The position numbers and the translations under genes were made by a program. From the NCBI RefSeq assembly GCF_000499845.2, contig NC_023759.2, forward strand, positions 22,191,069-22,255,068: 64,000 nt of DNA, read 5' to 3'. Under the pieces are notes generated by a model. It did no database searches and was not told where the DNA came from. It worked only from the letters and a program-made list of their open reading frames with translations. Source of the stretch: Phaseolus vulgaris. Lineage: Eukaryota > Streptophyta > Magnoliopsida > Fabales > Fabaceae. Below are positions 32,942-44,090 of the stretch, piece after piece. Within the stretch, counting starts at the first letter, position 1; every line of letters starts with the position of its first letter.

Positions 32942-33182
32942 ATCACTCGTTCTATTTTTTATGTCATTTAAGATTGTTTTTAAACTAAGAGATATAATGA
33001 TATTTTTGAAAATAGTTATTAATTTTTGTTTTTGTTTTTATGGTAATAAAACTAAGTGAAAATAAAATAAAAAAGTAACCAATATCGAAAATTATAATGA
33101 AATAAAAAATAAAAGAATTTCCAAATGGAGTGATTTTTGAAAGAAATCTAAGGATAGTATTATTTGAAAATGGAGAGAGTAA
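32942..33182. mobile_element. Possible small MITE
   Basis: The left side reads CACTCGTTCTATTTTTTATG and the right side, reversed, ACTCTCTCCATTTTCAAA. Both resemble the 'ctc(c)ctcc(g)ttcc' ends of plant Stowaway-type MITEs around a ~240-bp AT-rich body. The inverted match is imperfect and no TA duplication is certain. Confidence 0.3.
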
Positions 33183-34499
33183 TCTAAACATTGAAAAGAG
33201 TAGCATGATTGTGCAGGTTTTTTTTGAACTTGTGTCTTCTTTTGCCACCCTCTATGAGACGTTTACTTGTGCTTCTGTGAAGTCTCTGTCACAATAACAT
33301 GGTTAGAAAAAGACAGCACCCAAATGAATTTCCCTTCACATAAATAGATAATAGAGGAGATTGTGATGAAATGGTTAATAATTGGTTGCATTGTTTGAAG
33401 GTAACATAGAACAGTGATGGAATCTTGGGAAGCCATAATTGATGTTAGAAGAAACAAGTAAGAAGTCACAGTCAGAGATGGGAGCCCTGGTGGCACAAAA
33501 AGCTGCACTTGGCCGGTGGATTTATTTCTTAAAGATATGACATACAAATTTGTCCCTTTCTTTGATGTATATATGTCAACATACAAATTATTGTATGGGC
33601 CTCAAGTACCTAGCTAGTGCTTTTCTTAATATATTTATTTTATTATTTCAGATTTTAGAATATCATTTTATTAGTAATATCAATTTTATTATTTTTATAT
33701 TTAACTTAAAATGACAATGTAATTAATAAGATGTTAAATAATATAATCAAATTACCATATTTTATAATAACATAATAATAAATAACTTACACATAAAAAT
33801 GTTTTTTAACTAAATAACAATTTGTAAATTTTTAATTTAAACTTAATTTTGTATTTATTATGTTTATCTCCATGGAACCTCATACATCATTCCAATGTCC
33901 CATATTTTTCTAGCTCTTTCAAAAGGATGGACCTTTGAGTATTTTTTTCTTAGAGAGAGTTGCATGCTTGAGAGTTCATAGTAATTCAACAAGTCAATCT
34001 AAGTACACTTTGTATAACATTGGAGGCCTCATGACTAGATATGAGACTAAGAGAATGATGCAATTATTACAAGGTCTAATGGAGATAAAGCAACCTTAAC
34101 GTGGTTTAAACTTCTAGTCGTGGGTTATTGTTTGGATCAAGTTTCTTTTATTTTCTTTACCTATTTTCAAAATGATTCATAAGTCGAATTTATATCAAGA
34201 GTCCAACATATATCCGCATTTTTTCTCACCAATTCATATCATTATGGCCAATACGGGCTCAATTGTCATTACCCACTACATCCTTCATGTTAATGAGGTA
34301 TGTTTTGAAGAATGTGATAATTTATTATGTGGCCTCAATTCAAGTAGAACTTTGTGTCACAAAAGATAACGTTACTACAAGAGAAAAGAAATAATGAAAA
34401 AAATAAACTTACAAGAAATTAGAAGAAGATATTATAAACATTCTTGTAATTTCATGTAAATTAAAATAAAATAAAAATATTTTATTTCTTTAAGAATCA
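33183..34499. other. Intergenic stretch, nothing certain
   Basis: Includes a less AT-rich island at 33263-33586 with a 107-codon minus-strand frame that resembles no family known to me. The rest is AT-rich. Confidence 0.35.
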
Positions 34500-34745
34500 A
34501 AATTCAAGACACGATAACTTCGGGTTTTGTTTAGAAAATTAAGAGTATAAATAGAGTAGGGTCTAAACTCGTCCTATTCTTGTAAGGACCTTCTTTTGAA
34601 AAGGAATATGCATCAAGAAAATAAGACTTTCTATTTCCTAAAAGTTAGCTTATATATGTATCCACTCCTTTGTATCATAACTTGTAATTTGGGAATGAAG
34701 TGTAGTGGGATTTCCTGAGTTCATCAAGAAGTTAGTTTCCATTTT
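34500..34745 (+). repeat. Old gypsy LTR, left part
   Basis: A TATA-like AGTATAAATAGAG near 34545 and, beyond the nested solo LTR, the block 'gattaatctcgtgttcagtgg' (near 35455) resemble the LTR family at 1146 and 19524 ('gttaagttcgtgtccagtgg'). The host LTR would span about 34500-35490, split by the insertion at 34746. Confidence 0.35.
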
Positions 34746-35292
34746 TGATGGAGAAGTGTCTTCATGATTTGTAGAATAGTTGGTGATTGGCGGAAGCTTC
34801 ATGGAGTGAAAGCGAAACAAGGTCCTCCTAGGAGTTATGGTGACCTTGAAGGTGCATGAAAGGTAGGGATTGAGAGTGGTGAGGCCAACTTTCTTTGGTA
34901 AGGAGGAGATTTGAAGATCAATAGCCTAACCTAAGAGGTTTTTGGGCAACAAGTGAAATTGGCACAATTTGGCAGCAATTCACTGAGTATATTAATCTTG
35001 TAAAACCAAGAGCCAAGGCACTCCTTAAATAGTATTGGAGGCTGGTTTAAATACCAATTTGCATTTTTAACAAAATTACAAAAGAAATATTCAATGCTAC
35101 TTTTGACAAGAATTTAAAAGTTATTCTACACTAGGAGCTATGGCGTCTTTGAGCATGTATAGGTAGGTCTCTTTGCCATCAGTGGCAGTGTTCCAATCCT
35201 CTTCAAGCTTCCTAGCCATGGCCCTAGTGATTGGCCGAATATGACATGGTGGTGGGCTCTCAATTGTAGTGGTGCTTGGGCCTCTTCCATCA
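34746..35292 (-). repeat. Solo gypsy LTR encoding a polyprotein C terminus
   Basis: 547 bp, TGATGGAGAAG to TCTTCCATCA, the same ends as the LTRs at 14227 and 17784, with flanks ATTTT and ATTTC (imperfect TSD). Its minus strand, near the LTR start, encodes PCHIRPITRAMARKLEEDW then LYMLKDAIAPSVE and a stop (at 35121). RPITR-A-ARKLEE is typical of the C terminus of plant gypsy polyproteins, so in this family the end of pol seems to lie within the LTR. Confidence 0.78.
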
Positions 35293-36489
35293 ATTTCTAA
35301 GAATTTTATCTTGAGTTTTCTTAAATCCAAGTAGTGATTTTTCTTTTGCACATATCTTTTTTGTGAGAGTGGTGTCTTTTTCATCTTCTATCACTTCCAT
35401 ATTTTGATTTAATGTTTGTTTTTATAATCAAACCTTCAAACTTGAACAATCTTTTGATTAATCTCGTGTTCAGTGGAGAGATTCTAAGAATTTGATGCTT
35501 TCTTGTTTTTCAGTTCTTCTTTCAAATTTTCAAGACATGTTCATGAACTTTCCATGATTTTCATTCATTTTCTTCTATTAGTATGGATTTTTCTTGATTT
35601 ATTTTTAATGTTCTCCATAGAAAGCACCTTCTAATCAATTCAGTTTCATAAAAACATTATTTGTTTCTGTTTGTACCAATTTGAAAATTGATTATAAATA
35701 AGAACATCATGAATTACAACTATTTTAGTCATATTTGATAGATAAAACTCTTAATTCTCAAAGTTGAACCTTATCATTTGATATCTGCAGTGTATGGTTT
35801 CAAACATAATGTATTTGAATAAAAAAAACATGATAAACACAATGTGTGTGCGTGTGTGTTTCAGTCTTAAAGGTACAAGAACATTTAACAAGCTTTTAGG
35901 TGAAACTTGAAACAAGTGATAATGTGTATGAAAGTTGAAATCGGTCTTTAAAAATCTAACGCCAAAATTGTTAGTACTTTGGTATCTAAAGGATGTTCGT
36001 GAGAAATTTTGTTGTTGATTTTGGTCTCTAAATTTGTTGCAAAAATTTATGTTGATAATTCAATCACTAATCTGAGAATCAACCTTGCTTTATGTATTCA
36101 ACTTTTCTTGGTTAATCTTGTGTTTGTTAAGTTTTTTCTACATAATTTCTATTATTACTTGATTTGGTTTTGGTTTTGGTTTCATTTTCGTTTGTAGATT
36201 AATCTTGAAATAAATTTATCAATAGACTCCAAACATAGGAATTAAGTGTTTGAACTTTGTTTAGATCAACTCTTATTTCTGTGTTTAATTTTTGGATCAC
36301 AAAGGCACATAAAAAGTGAAAAAGGATCATAGATGAAACTAAATAGCATCGATCGAAAACCAAATGAATCAAAATCCTTTCTTAGACTTAATATTGATTG
36401 ATATGATCATTCATTTGGAAAACCAATTCTAACATTGGTTGTTTTAATCTTATTTTCTTAGGCGATTTTGATTAGAAAGTTTTGTTAAG
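35293..36489. other. AT-rich stretch, old LTR remainder at its left
   Basis: 35293-35490 may be the right part of the old gypsy LTR. The rest shows no gene; there is a short TG-rich run near 35845-35860. Confidence 0.35.
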
Positions 36490-36993
36490 ATGTTAGACGG
36501 TCTAGTACTTGCTAGAAAATGTAACTCCCATTAGACGGTTTCATGTTAAGAGAGTTTATCTGTTTTGATTATAACAAACACTATAAGATGTGTTAAGATT
36601 TCTAACAAAGCTCACTTATGTACATAATCCAGCGAAAACACATTAGACAGTCTACTAAGATTAAACATGTTAGACGGTCATGTAGTATTGAAACTGATAG
36701 ACAATTTCTCAGTGTTAAGTTCATTAAACGGTCTTTGTGTTAAGAAAGGTAAAGTCAAAATATACAGCATTCTCTCATTAGACAGTCTAATTGCATAGAC
36801 ATGTTAAACAGTCTCAAAATACAAGGATCTGTTGGACGGTCTCGTTAGACATTTTCTGAGAACATAACACGCTAGATGACTCCAAGGCACAAGACAAGTC
36901 AAACAAAATAATGTTAATGAACATGTTACAGGGTCACTAGAACTTATACATGCTAGACGGTCATTTCGTCTTCTACACGTTAGATTGTCTAAC
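36490..36993. repeat. Array of TTAGACGGTCTAA-like palindromes
   Basis: About 14 copies or variants of a near-palindromic word in ~500 bp, irregularly spaced. Examples are TGTTAGACGGTCTAG at 36491-36505, CATTAGACAGTCTAC at 36641, GTTAGACGGTCA at 36669, CATTAAACGGTCTTTG at 36722, CATTAGACAGTCTAATTG at 36777, TTGGACGGTCTC at ~36832, GCTAGACGGTCA at 36952 and CGTTAGATTGTCTAACAT at 36979. The surroundings look like the U3 of a long copia-type LTR that may run to ~40260. Confidence 0.75.
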
Positions 36994-37215
36994 ATATTAA
37001 AATGTGTCTAAACTTGATTTTTGTGTTCTTAGAATACTTTTGACATTGCTTGAATATTTTCAAACCTCATTAGACAATATTAATTCATACAAATCAAAGT
37101 TTTCCATCAAAATAACTGGTTGATTAATTTTGGGAAGTTTATGTATGTCTTAACGAAAAATAAAGCACCCCGGAAACTATGAATCTTACTTGTTTTAATG
37201 ATTTTTTAATGCAAC

Positions 37216-37254
<39 letters not shown>

Positions 37255-38337
37255 CAAAATGTTTCGAGTACTGATATGTGATTCAATCCTAGCTTGCATC
37301 TTTATTTGTGGATCTTCTTCTTCGTTTTTTTTATTTGAATATCTTCTATGGATGATGAACACTAGTGCGGAAGCATGAATAACTATAGAAATTTGGAAGA
37401 GATGAAAATTATGATGGTGAATCTAAGTAAGGTTAGGCCAACACTTAGTTTCTAAAGTGAGATTACGCCAACATTACTAGTTTCTAGAGTGAGGTTAGGC
37501 CAACACTACTAGGAGGAGTCTAGAAAATTTTATAGTAAGAAGACAACTTTGGAGAGAACTTTGAACAAGTACAAGTATCTCAATTGGACAGTATTTCATT
37601 ACTCAAATCAAAGTTAAAAATCATGTACAAGAGACTCCTATTTATAAGAGAAAGTCCTTCAAAAGACAAGTATCACCACCTTATAGGTGCAAATTCTCTC
37701 CATTGAGAAAAAGACATGTGGAGCCTCATGCCTTCCTTGCCTACATTTCTATTTGCATCCCTCTTTACTAATTTACATTCTACTTTCTTTTCTATTTACA
37801 TCATTCTTTGCTTTGGCCCAAAAGACAAGACCCAAAACTTCCTAACTACTCTATACAATTTTTACAAGGCTAAGAAGAAGAAAAATACTTTACAATCTCT
37901 TCAGTAAGTCTCGATCTTCATCTATCTTCTTAGTCAAAAGTTTCAATGTCGGATGGTTTTCATCAATATGTCTTAAAGATTAAAATGGACATAGTATTAG
38001 AAAGTTTTCATTTGAAGGTTGTCTATCTGGAAAGTTTTTGAAAAATAGAGACAGATTCAATCATTGTCTTAGAGCATCTTTCGAAAAATATATTGAGAAA
38101 ATAAGTTTAGGTTAAAGTTTTTCTATTTCTCAACATTTAAATCTTGTACAAACTTTAAAATTATTTGAAAATATTTTTACAGTAGAAATTCTGAATTAGA
38201 AGTTTAAATTATTCTGAAAATTAACAGATTATGTTTCTATGATACTCATGCATTTATACGTTGATTATTATTGATTATGATATTTAAAATAATTCTAGAA
38301 AATATTTTCAGCACTTAATGACACATAGAAAGATCAG
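36994..38337. other. Presumed LTR body, no gene
   Basis: AT-rich DNA with a (TA)n run at about 37216-37252 and three short direct repeats of 'gttaggccaacact' type near 37430-37510. No coding sequence was recognised. Confidence 0.35.
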
Positions 38338-39740
38338 ATCAAAAGTTTCCTCTTGAAGCGCCTAATGGTAAAAAGATGAAGTGTAGGACAAGATTCATGC
38401 AAATTTAAAGAAATACTTCAACGTTAAAATATCCACAAGTAAGGAAGGATTTCAAAGTGCAACAATGTGATATTAATTAATAAAGACACAAAGAAAACAT
38501 TAAAGCTAAAGTTTCCTTATTAAGCATCTAATGGGAAAACAGTGATGCTTCATTACAAGAATTGCGTGAATGATTATTAAAGCAATATCTAGCTTCTATC
38601 AATGAAGATATACAAATAGAGAAAGGATTCAAATTATAACAAGTGATCAAGATGCATTAAAATAGGGGTGGCAAAGCGGGCCAGCCCACCCCGCATTGGC
38701 CCGCAAAAATGCGGGTTGGGTTGGCCCGCCCCGCAAAGTTATTGCGGGCTAGAATTCTCAACCCGCCCCGCATAAGAGCTGGCCCGCGGGTTTGTGGGCC
38801 AGCCCGCGTTTTTTTTTTAAATTAAATATTTTTTTTTTTTTTACATTTTGTTCTTAAAAACTTGTCAAATTTAAACCTATATATTTGTTACTATCAAACC
38901 TAAATCCTTTTTCTTCCTTTTCAAACATAATCAAACATCAAAACATTAAACATTAAGATAAATATCAAATATCACTATTCTTCCACTTCCAAAACATTAA
39001 AAATACCTAATTCCAAAACATTAAACTTAAACATAAACATTAATTAAAAAAACATTAAACATAAACATTATTGACGCGATTGTGTTGTGTTTCTTTCTTT
39101 AAAATTTTGTGAAAACCTAATTGCGTTGCCTTGCTGCTGCTAAGTGCCAATTTTTCTTTTTCTTGCGAGTTAGCGGGTCAGCCCGCCCCGCCCCGCCCCG
39201 CTGCTGGCCCGCGCGGGTTGCGGGCTAATGCGGGTTAGCGGGTTGAAAAGGTCAGTCCGCCCCGTGGTTTTTAGCAGCGGGCCGGCCCGCACAGTCCGCC
39301 CCGCTTTGCCATCCCTACATTAAAACTTCAATACCAAATTAGAGCGTCTAATATGAGAAAAATGATGAACAATACAACATTCTGGAAATTCAAGTACAGA
39401 TTATTCAAAGGTTCAATGTTCAAGCTTATACCAATAAGGAAACATTTTAAAAGTTCAAATATGATTAAGACGCACAAATTGCATCAAAGCCAAAGTTTTC
39501 TTATAGAGACTCTACTGCATGAAGAAGAACAACCGTGTAGATTTGAACATATACTCAAGTTAAATGGGTTTAAAACATCAACGTTCACATTTCAAATTAT
39601 CTCACACATTCAATACACATAAAGAATGATTCATATTAGAAGTTTCCATATAGAGCGTTTAACGACTATATGGTACAATGTAGAGTAAGAAATTTGAATG
39701 TACATCTTCAAAGTGCTATATAAAGACCTAGAGAACAAAG
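38338..39740 (+). repeat. Diverged ~160-bp tandem repeats, split by a hAT element
   Basis: Five related units start near 38338, 38503, 39325, 39486 and 39632. Each opens with 'aaagtttcc/tttct' then 'agcgcctaatgg', 'agcatctaatgg', 'agcgtctaatat' or 'agcgtttaacg'. They lie immediately upstream of a TATA box (GCTATATAAAGAC near 39715), the usual place of enhancer repeats in an LTR U3. Confidence 0.65.
38663..39317. mobile_element. Non-autonomous GC-rich hAT element, TSD CATTAAAA
   Basis: 655 bp with inverted ends TAGGGGTGGCAAAGCGGG (left) and TAGGGATGGCAAAGCGGG (right, reversed). It is flanked by a perfect 8-bp duplication CATTAAAA at 38655-38662 and 39318-39325. Short inverted ends plus an 8-bp duplication are the hAT signature. 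The outer ~150 bp on each side are rich in CCCGCCCCGC/GCGGG words and the centre is AT-rich. No coding capacity. Confidence 0.92.
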
Positions 39741-40260
39741 AATAGCAATACAAGAATGTTGAAAAGATTTCAAAGAGAAATAAAAGTTTGTTTGAAAGTT
39801 TTACTTTGTACTCTAGTGAATTAGTTTGTGAGTTAAACCTTTGTAAATCCTTCACACAATGAAGTATACAATGTGAGCTTGCATTGTTCTCTCTTTCGAG
39901 AGTGTTTTTCTCAATTCTTTGAGAGGTCTTGATATCAGGAGGAGACTAAGACTCGTGTCCTTCGAGAGCTGTATAATACTTGTCCTAGAGAGATGTTAAA
40001 ATTCGGTGTACCTGGAGAGGTGTAAAATACTTGTCCTTGAGAGGTGTTAAAACTCGATTAGTGAAAAGTTCTTAAGTGGTTTTGCTTAAGGGGACTAGAC
40101 GTACATAGTCCAAGTGGTAGGGTGAGCCAGTATAAATTTGTGCCTACTTCAATCTATCATTTACCTATTAGACGTTGTGTTTGTTTTGGTTTTTAGGTAC
40201 TCGAATTGAGTTAAGGCTCCATTGAATCCCCTCCCCACTTTGGAGCCAGTTGTCCCCATA
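39741..40260 (+). repeat. R-U5-like end of a diverged SIRE-like LTR
   Basis: Downstream of the TATA box the sequence contains 'ctagacgtacatagtcc...gtgagccagtataaat' (40095-40137). This parallels 'ggatgtagctcttgg...gtgaaccagtataaac' in the SIRE-like LTRs at 10975 and 13645. No clear terminal CA or primer-binding site was found, so the end is approximate. Confidence 0.5.
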
Positions 40261-40689
40261 TATTTTACCATAATTTAGTTGAGTAATTTTTTTTATATTT
40301 TATATCTTTTTTTCTTTGTCTATATTTTGTTACTCTTTTGTTATATATTCTTGCTTTACCTTTTTCAATTTGTCTTTCTTAAGCTCTCATACTTTTGCCT
40401 AAAAGTTGTCAAAATTTTCTTAGACTTCTTAGTGCATTTGGAAAATCAATTCATATTTCACTTGAATTGATTACCTGCATTAATGATTATTTTAATTGTT
40501 GAACTAACTTTCAGAATTTGAGTAAAAAAAGAGTGCATCTTATATTTTCTTTTGCCTCGTTAAGAGCTTGAGAGAATTTTGTGACAATTTGATATTTTAA
40601 AACACCGAAATCAAGAACAATATGAATTATATTTCTTTAACTTATTTTATTTTTCTAATCAAATTTCTTTTTTATTTTTGCTAATTTTT

Positions 40690-41250
40690 TCTATGAAGAA
40701 AACAATGTTTAGCCAAGATAATTCTCTAAGACATGCTGAACTCTATGCTAAAGTGGAATAGCTTATGAGAAAAATTTTCCAAACACAAACCATCTTGCAT
40801 AGATACGAAGAAAGACAAAATAGAAGAAGGATAACTTCTTATGAAGATAGTGAAAATTCTCAAGAAGAACAAATTTAAATGTTTAGACCAAGAAGAGAAG
40901 GATATGACTTGTATTAGGAAAAATTATCGAGAAGTCACGTAAAATTTTTAGGAAAGTGACTCAAAATGTACTTTGAATGACAATCTAAAATAAAGAAAAT
41001 TTTAAGTGTGTATGCTTACAAAAACATACAAAAGTGAAACTCATTACTTTTGAATTTAAAAAAAAAAAATTACTTTAATATGGTGAAACCAAGTTAAAAA
41101 GTGGTTAATGGTAGCAGGATAGTCAATACTCCATGGCATGACCTTCAAATGTGTGTGACAGATATATTCATTCATTCTTTTAAAAAAATAATTGTACTTA
41201 AAATTTTAAAGACTTGTCCAAGACAAGGAGTGTAGAAAAATACGACAAGG
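40690..41250 (+). pseudogene. Heavily decayed gypsy gag
   Basis: Broken frames read KKTMFSQDNSLRHAELYAKVE, LHRYEERQNRRRITSYEDSE, then YFE-QSKIKKILSVYAYKN and, further on, RLVQDKECRKIRQGIKKER. The order of polar heptads, a 'Y..K..E.KI...' block and a 'RL.Q....IR.GIK' block resembles the retrotransposon gag domain of Ty3-gypsy elements. Many stops. Tentative. Confidence 0.35.
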
Positions 41251-41811
41251 GATTAAGAAAGAGAGAAAATAAAGCATTGAGAAGAAAAAAAAAAGATAAG
41301 AAAAGAACTTAGAGAAAAAGAAGAGAAAAAATCCAAAGAAGAGAAGAAAATGAAAAAGAAGAACTGCATTCCAAATCACATATTGAGAGTATAAGAGAGG
41401 AATCCTTAAAGAAAAATTCCCAAACTTTCATTTCTTCTCTTTTACAAATTTTGAATCTACTTCTCCTAAAAGTATTACTCATGTAAATTATATTGTTTTA
41501 TTGCCTAATAAAGATTAACATACTAAATAACAATGACAAAAATAATGGGAAAAGAAAAAGAAGATGATAGAGAATAAAAGCACAAACATTGATGAAGATC
41601 CTAACAGAAATATTTTTATAATTTTTTTATATGACTATAGGAACTTACAAGAGCATTTTGCATGCTTTGATTTTTTGTAAACATAATTTGTATAAAAATT
41701 TTGTCCGCTATAATTCAAATGAAAATTAAAAAAAAAATTAAAAAAATTAAAAAAATTAAAAAGATTTTGGAAATTATTTCATAACTTTGAGAATCTCTTT
41801 ATTTGTATTTA
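41251..41811. other. Purine-rich then AT-rich stretch
   Basis: An A/G-rich tract (about 41230-41400) is followed by AT-rich DNA. No gene. Confidence 0.4.
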
Positions 41812-41816
41812 ATTCA

Positions 41817-42096
41817 TGTTAATATATTTAATTTTCTATTTTAAATTATTGGGCTTTGTTTGTTTGACCCAACTTTCCTTTTCTGTTTCAGCTAGGTCTT
41901 AATCTTTTTCTTATATATACACCATGTATTTTACTCTCTAATATACAAGTGAATAAAAGTTTCTTTTATATTTATTTTTCTCTACAATTAGGGTTCATCA
42001 AAACCTCTCTTTCTTCATTACGATTACGTGTGATTACGTACGCTACATTAAAGCATCACATCAGACAAGGAATATCCATCTTCATTTACTGTAATA
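41817..42096 (+). repeat. 5' LTR of the young copia
   Basis: 280 bp, TGTTAATATA to ACTGTAATA, with a TATA-like TTATATATACACC near 41911. It ends in TA rather than CA, as does the 3' LTR. Confidence 0.96.
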
Positions 42097-42108
42097 TGGT
42101 ATCAGAGC
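42097..42108 (+). other. Primer-binding site, initiator tRNA-Met type
   Basis: TGGTATCAGAGC directly after the 5' LTR. Confidence 0.95.
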
Positions 42109-42236
42109 ACTTCGAATGAAGAGTTCTGCTGCGCTTCTCTCTGATTTTTATTTCTCTCTTTGCTGTTCTTGGTTATTTTTTTATTTTTTTCTGTTCTCTT
42201 TCAAAATCTTGATTGGTTTTAAAAATCTTTTAGGCA

Positions 42237-44090
42237 ATGTTTAATGAAAACCCTAGTCTTCATAGTCTTAATAGTAGTCACACTATTACATGCAATTTTT
42301 GTGGTAAATATGGTCATACTGAGGCGGTTTGTTTTCGCAAAGTGGGTTTTCCTTCTGGTAATGTTAAAACCTCAAAGTTTTCTTTTACTAGAAAAGTCTG
42401 CACTTTTTGTAATCGTCTTGGCCACACTGTTGACACCTGTTATAAAAAGCATGGGTTCCCTCCTGGCTACAAATTCACCAATTGGACATCCCAAGCTAAT
42501 AATATGATTACTACTGACACTTTTTCTGAGTTTTTTCCTAAAGAACAGGATGTAAAGGGGATTCAGCTTACATCACAACAGTGCCAATTCCTTACCAACA
42601 TTTTGCGTCAGCAAAACCTTGAGGATCCTGCCCCTCACACTCAAATTAATCAAGTCGACACCATCTCTACGGATGAAATCTCCAATACTGAGCATTCTTC
42701 AACAGGTAAGTTTCTCTCTTCACTATCTTCTATAAAAGAATCTTGGATTATTGATTCTGGTGCCACTGATCATGTTTGTCACAATTTGAACGTTTTTACT
42801 ACTTATACTAAAATTAAACCTATCTTAATTAGTCTTCCAAATGGCCAAACTGTTTATGCCACATATTCTGGTTTAGTACGTTTTTCTGATCAGTTTTATT
42901 TGTCTGATGTGTTATACGTGCCTCATTTTCAATTAAACTTAATATATGTTTCTAAACTCACACACCAACTTAAATGCACTTTAACTTTCACTTCAACCCA
43001 CTGCATTATACAAGACAATCTCACTCAAGAGAGGATTGGTACAGTTAAAGCCACTGCTGGCTTGTACCTTGTCACTACCTTGCCTGCTTCTAGTCATTCT
43101 AAACCGCATTGTTTTGCTCCTTTTATTAATTGTAATATCACAGACAAAACACTATGGCATTATAGACTAGGACACCCTTCACATGAAAGATTACATGTCT
43201 TAAGCAAACAATACTCTTTTATTACTATTGATACTCATCATGTATGTGACACTTGTAGTCGTGCAAAACAGAGAAAACTTCCTTTCACTTTAAGTAATAC
43301 TGTTACCTCTGCTATTTTTGATCTTGTACACTTTGATCTTTGGGGACCATGTTCCATAATTTCTATGCAAGGTTTTCGTTATTTCTTGACTATTGTTGAT
43401 GATTACTCGCGTTATACTTGGGTTATTCTGCTGCATAACAAATCTGAAGTGCGTCAACACATCATTAACTTCACTGTTTTCGTTCAAAATCATTTCAAAA
43501 CTAATATCAAAACGATTCGTACTGACAATGGTGTTGAGTTTGCTATGTCAAATTTTTATGCTTCAAAGGGAATTATACATCAAAAATCTTGTGTTGAAAC
43601 ACCACAACAAAATGGCATTGTAGAACGTAAACATCAACACATACTAAATGTAACTCGGGCTTTACTTTTTCAAGCAAATCTTCCTCCTATTTTTTGGGAA
43701 TTTGCTGTAAATCATGTTGTTTTCTTAATAAATGTTATTCCTACTCCATTACTTGATAACATCACTCCTCATGAAAAGTTGTTTGGAAAACCATATGACA
43801 TTTCCTTTCTAAAAGTGTTTGGTTGTCTCTGTTATGCTAGTACCATTACTGCACATATGAAAAAATTAGATGATAGATATATCAAAGGTATTTTTCTTGG
43901 CTTCCCGCAAAATACAAAAGGTTATATTATCTTAAATTTAAAGTTTCATAGCATAGATATATCAAGACATGTAATCTTTCATGAAAACCACTTTCCATAT
44001 AAATTGGACAGTGGCTTGCCTAAGGACCCTAACACTTTATCTCTCCCTATTTCTAATGCATATAATTCTGCTTTTGATTTTTTTTTCTGA
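42237..44090 (+). CDS. copia Gag zinc knuckles, protease and integrase (617 aa)
   Basis: ATG at 42237; a frame of 617 codons. Two zinc knuckles come first: CNFCGKYGHTEAVC and CTFCNRLGHTVDTC, each followed by a GFP-type motif. Protease has WIIDSGATDHVC with the catalytic Asp near residue 173. The pre-integrase domain starts with LWHYRLGHPSHERL near residue 305 and has CDTCSRAKQRKLPF. The integrase core shows FDLVHFDLWGPC, IVDDYSRYTW, IRTDNGVEF and, near residue 460, NGIVERKH for the catalytic Glu. The frame ends in a stop inside a run of nine T at 44078-44086, where a one-base insertion separates it from RT. A capsid-type gag domain normally precedes the knuckles; only 140 bp of non-coding leader is present, so capsid would have to come from a relative. 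Confidence 0.93.
   Translation: MFNENPSLHSLNSSHTITCNFCGKYGHTEAVCFRKVGFPSGNVKTSKFSFTRKVCTFCNRLGHTVDTCYKKHGFPPGYKFTNWTSQANNMITTDTFSEFFPKEQDVKGIQLTSQQCQFLTNILRQQNLEDPAPHTQINQVDTISTDEISNTEHSSTGKFLSSLSSIKESWIIDSGATDHVCHNLNVFTTYTKIKPILISLPNGQTVYATYSGLVRFSDQFYLSDVLYVPHFQLNLIYVSKLTHQLKCTLTFTSTHCIIQDNLTQERIGTVKATAGLYLVTTLPASSHSKPHCFAPFINCNITDKTLWHYRLGHPSHERLHVLSKQYSFITIDTHHVCDTCSRAKQRKLPFTLSNTVTSAIFDLVHFDLWGPCSIISMQGFRYFLTIVDDYSRYTWVILLHNKSEVRQHIINFTVFVQNHFKTNIKTIRTDNGVEFAMSNFYASKGIIHQKSCVETPQQNGIVERKHQHILNVTRALLFQANLPPIFWEFAVNHVVFLINVIPTPLLDNITPHEKLFGKPYDISFLKVFGCLCYASTITAHMKKLDDRYIKGIFLGFPQNTKGYIILNLKFHSIDISRHVIFHENHFPYKLDSGLPKDPNTLSLPISNAYNSAFDFFF

Noticed and set aside
33263..33586. A possible small host gene of 107 codons on the minus strand.
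   Set aside because: No ATG-based start with context, no recognisable domain, no splice or promoter support; may be chance in a less AT-rich island.
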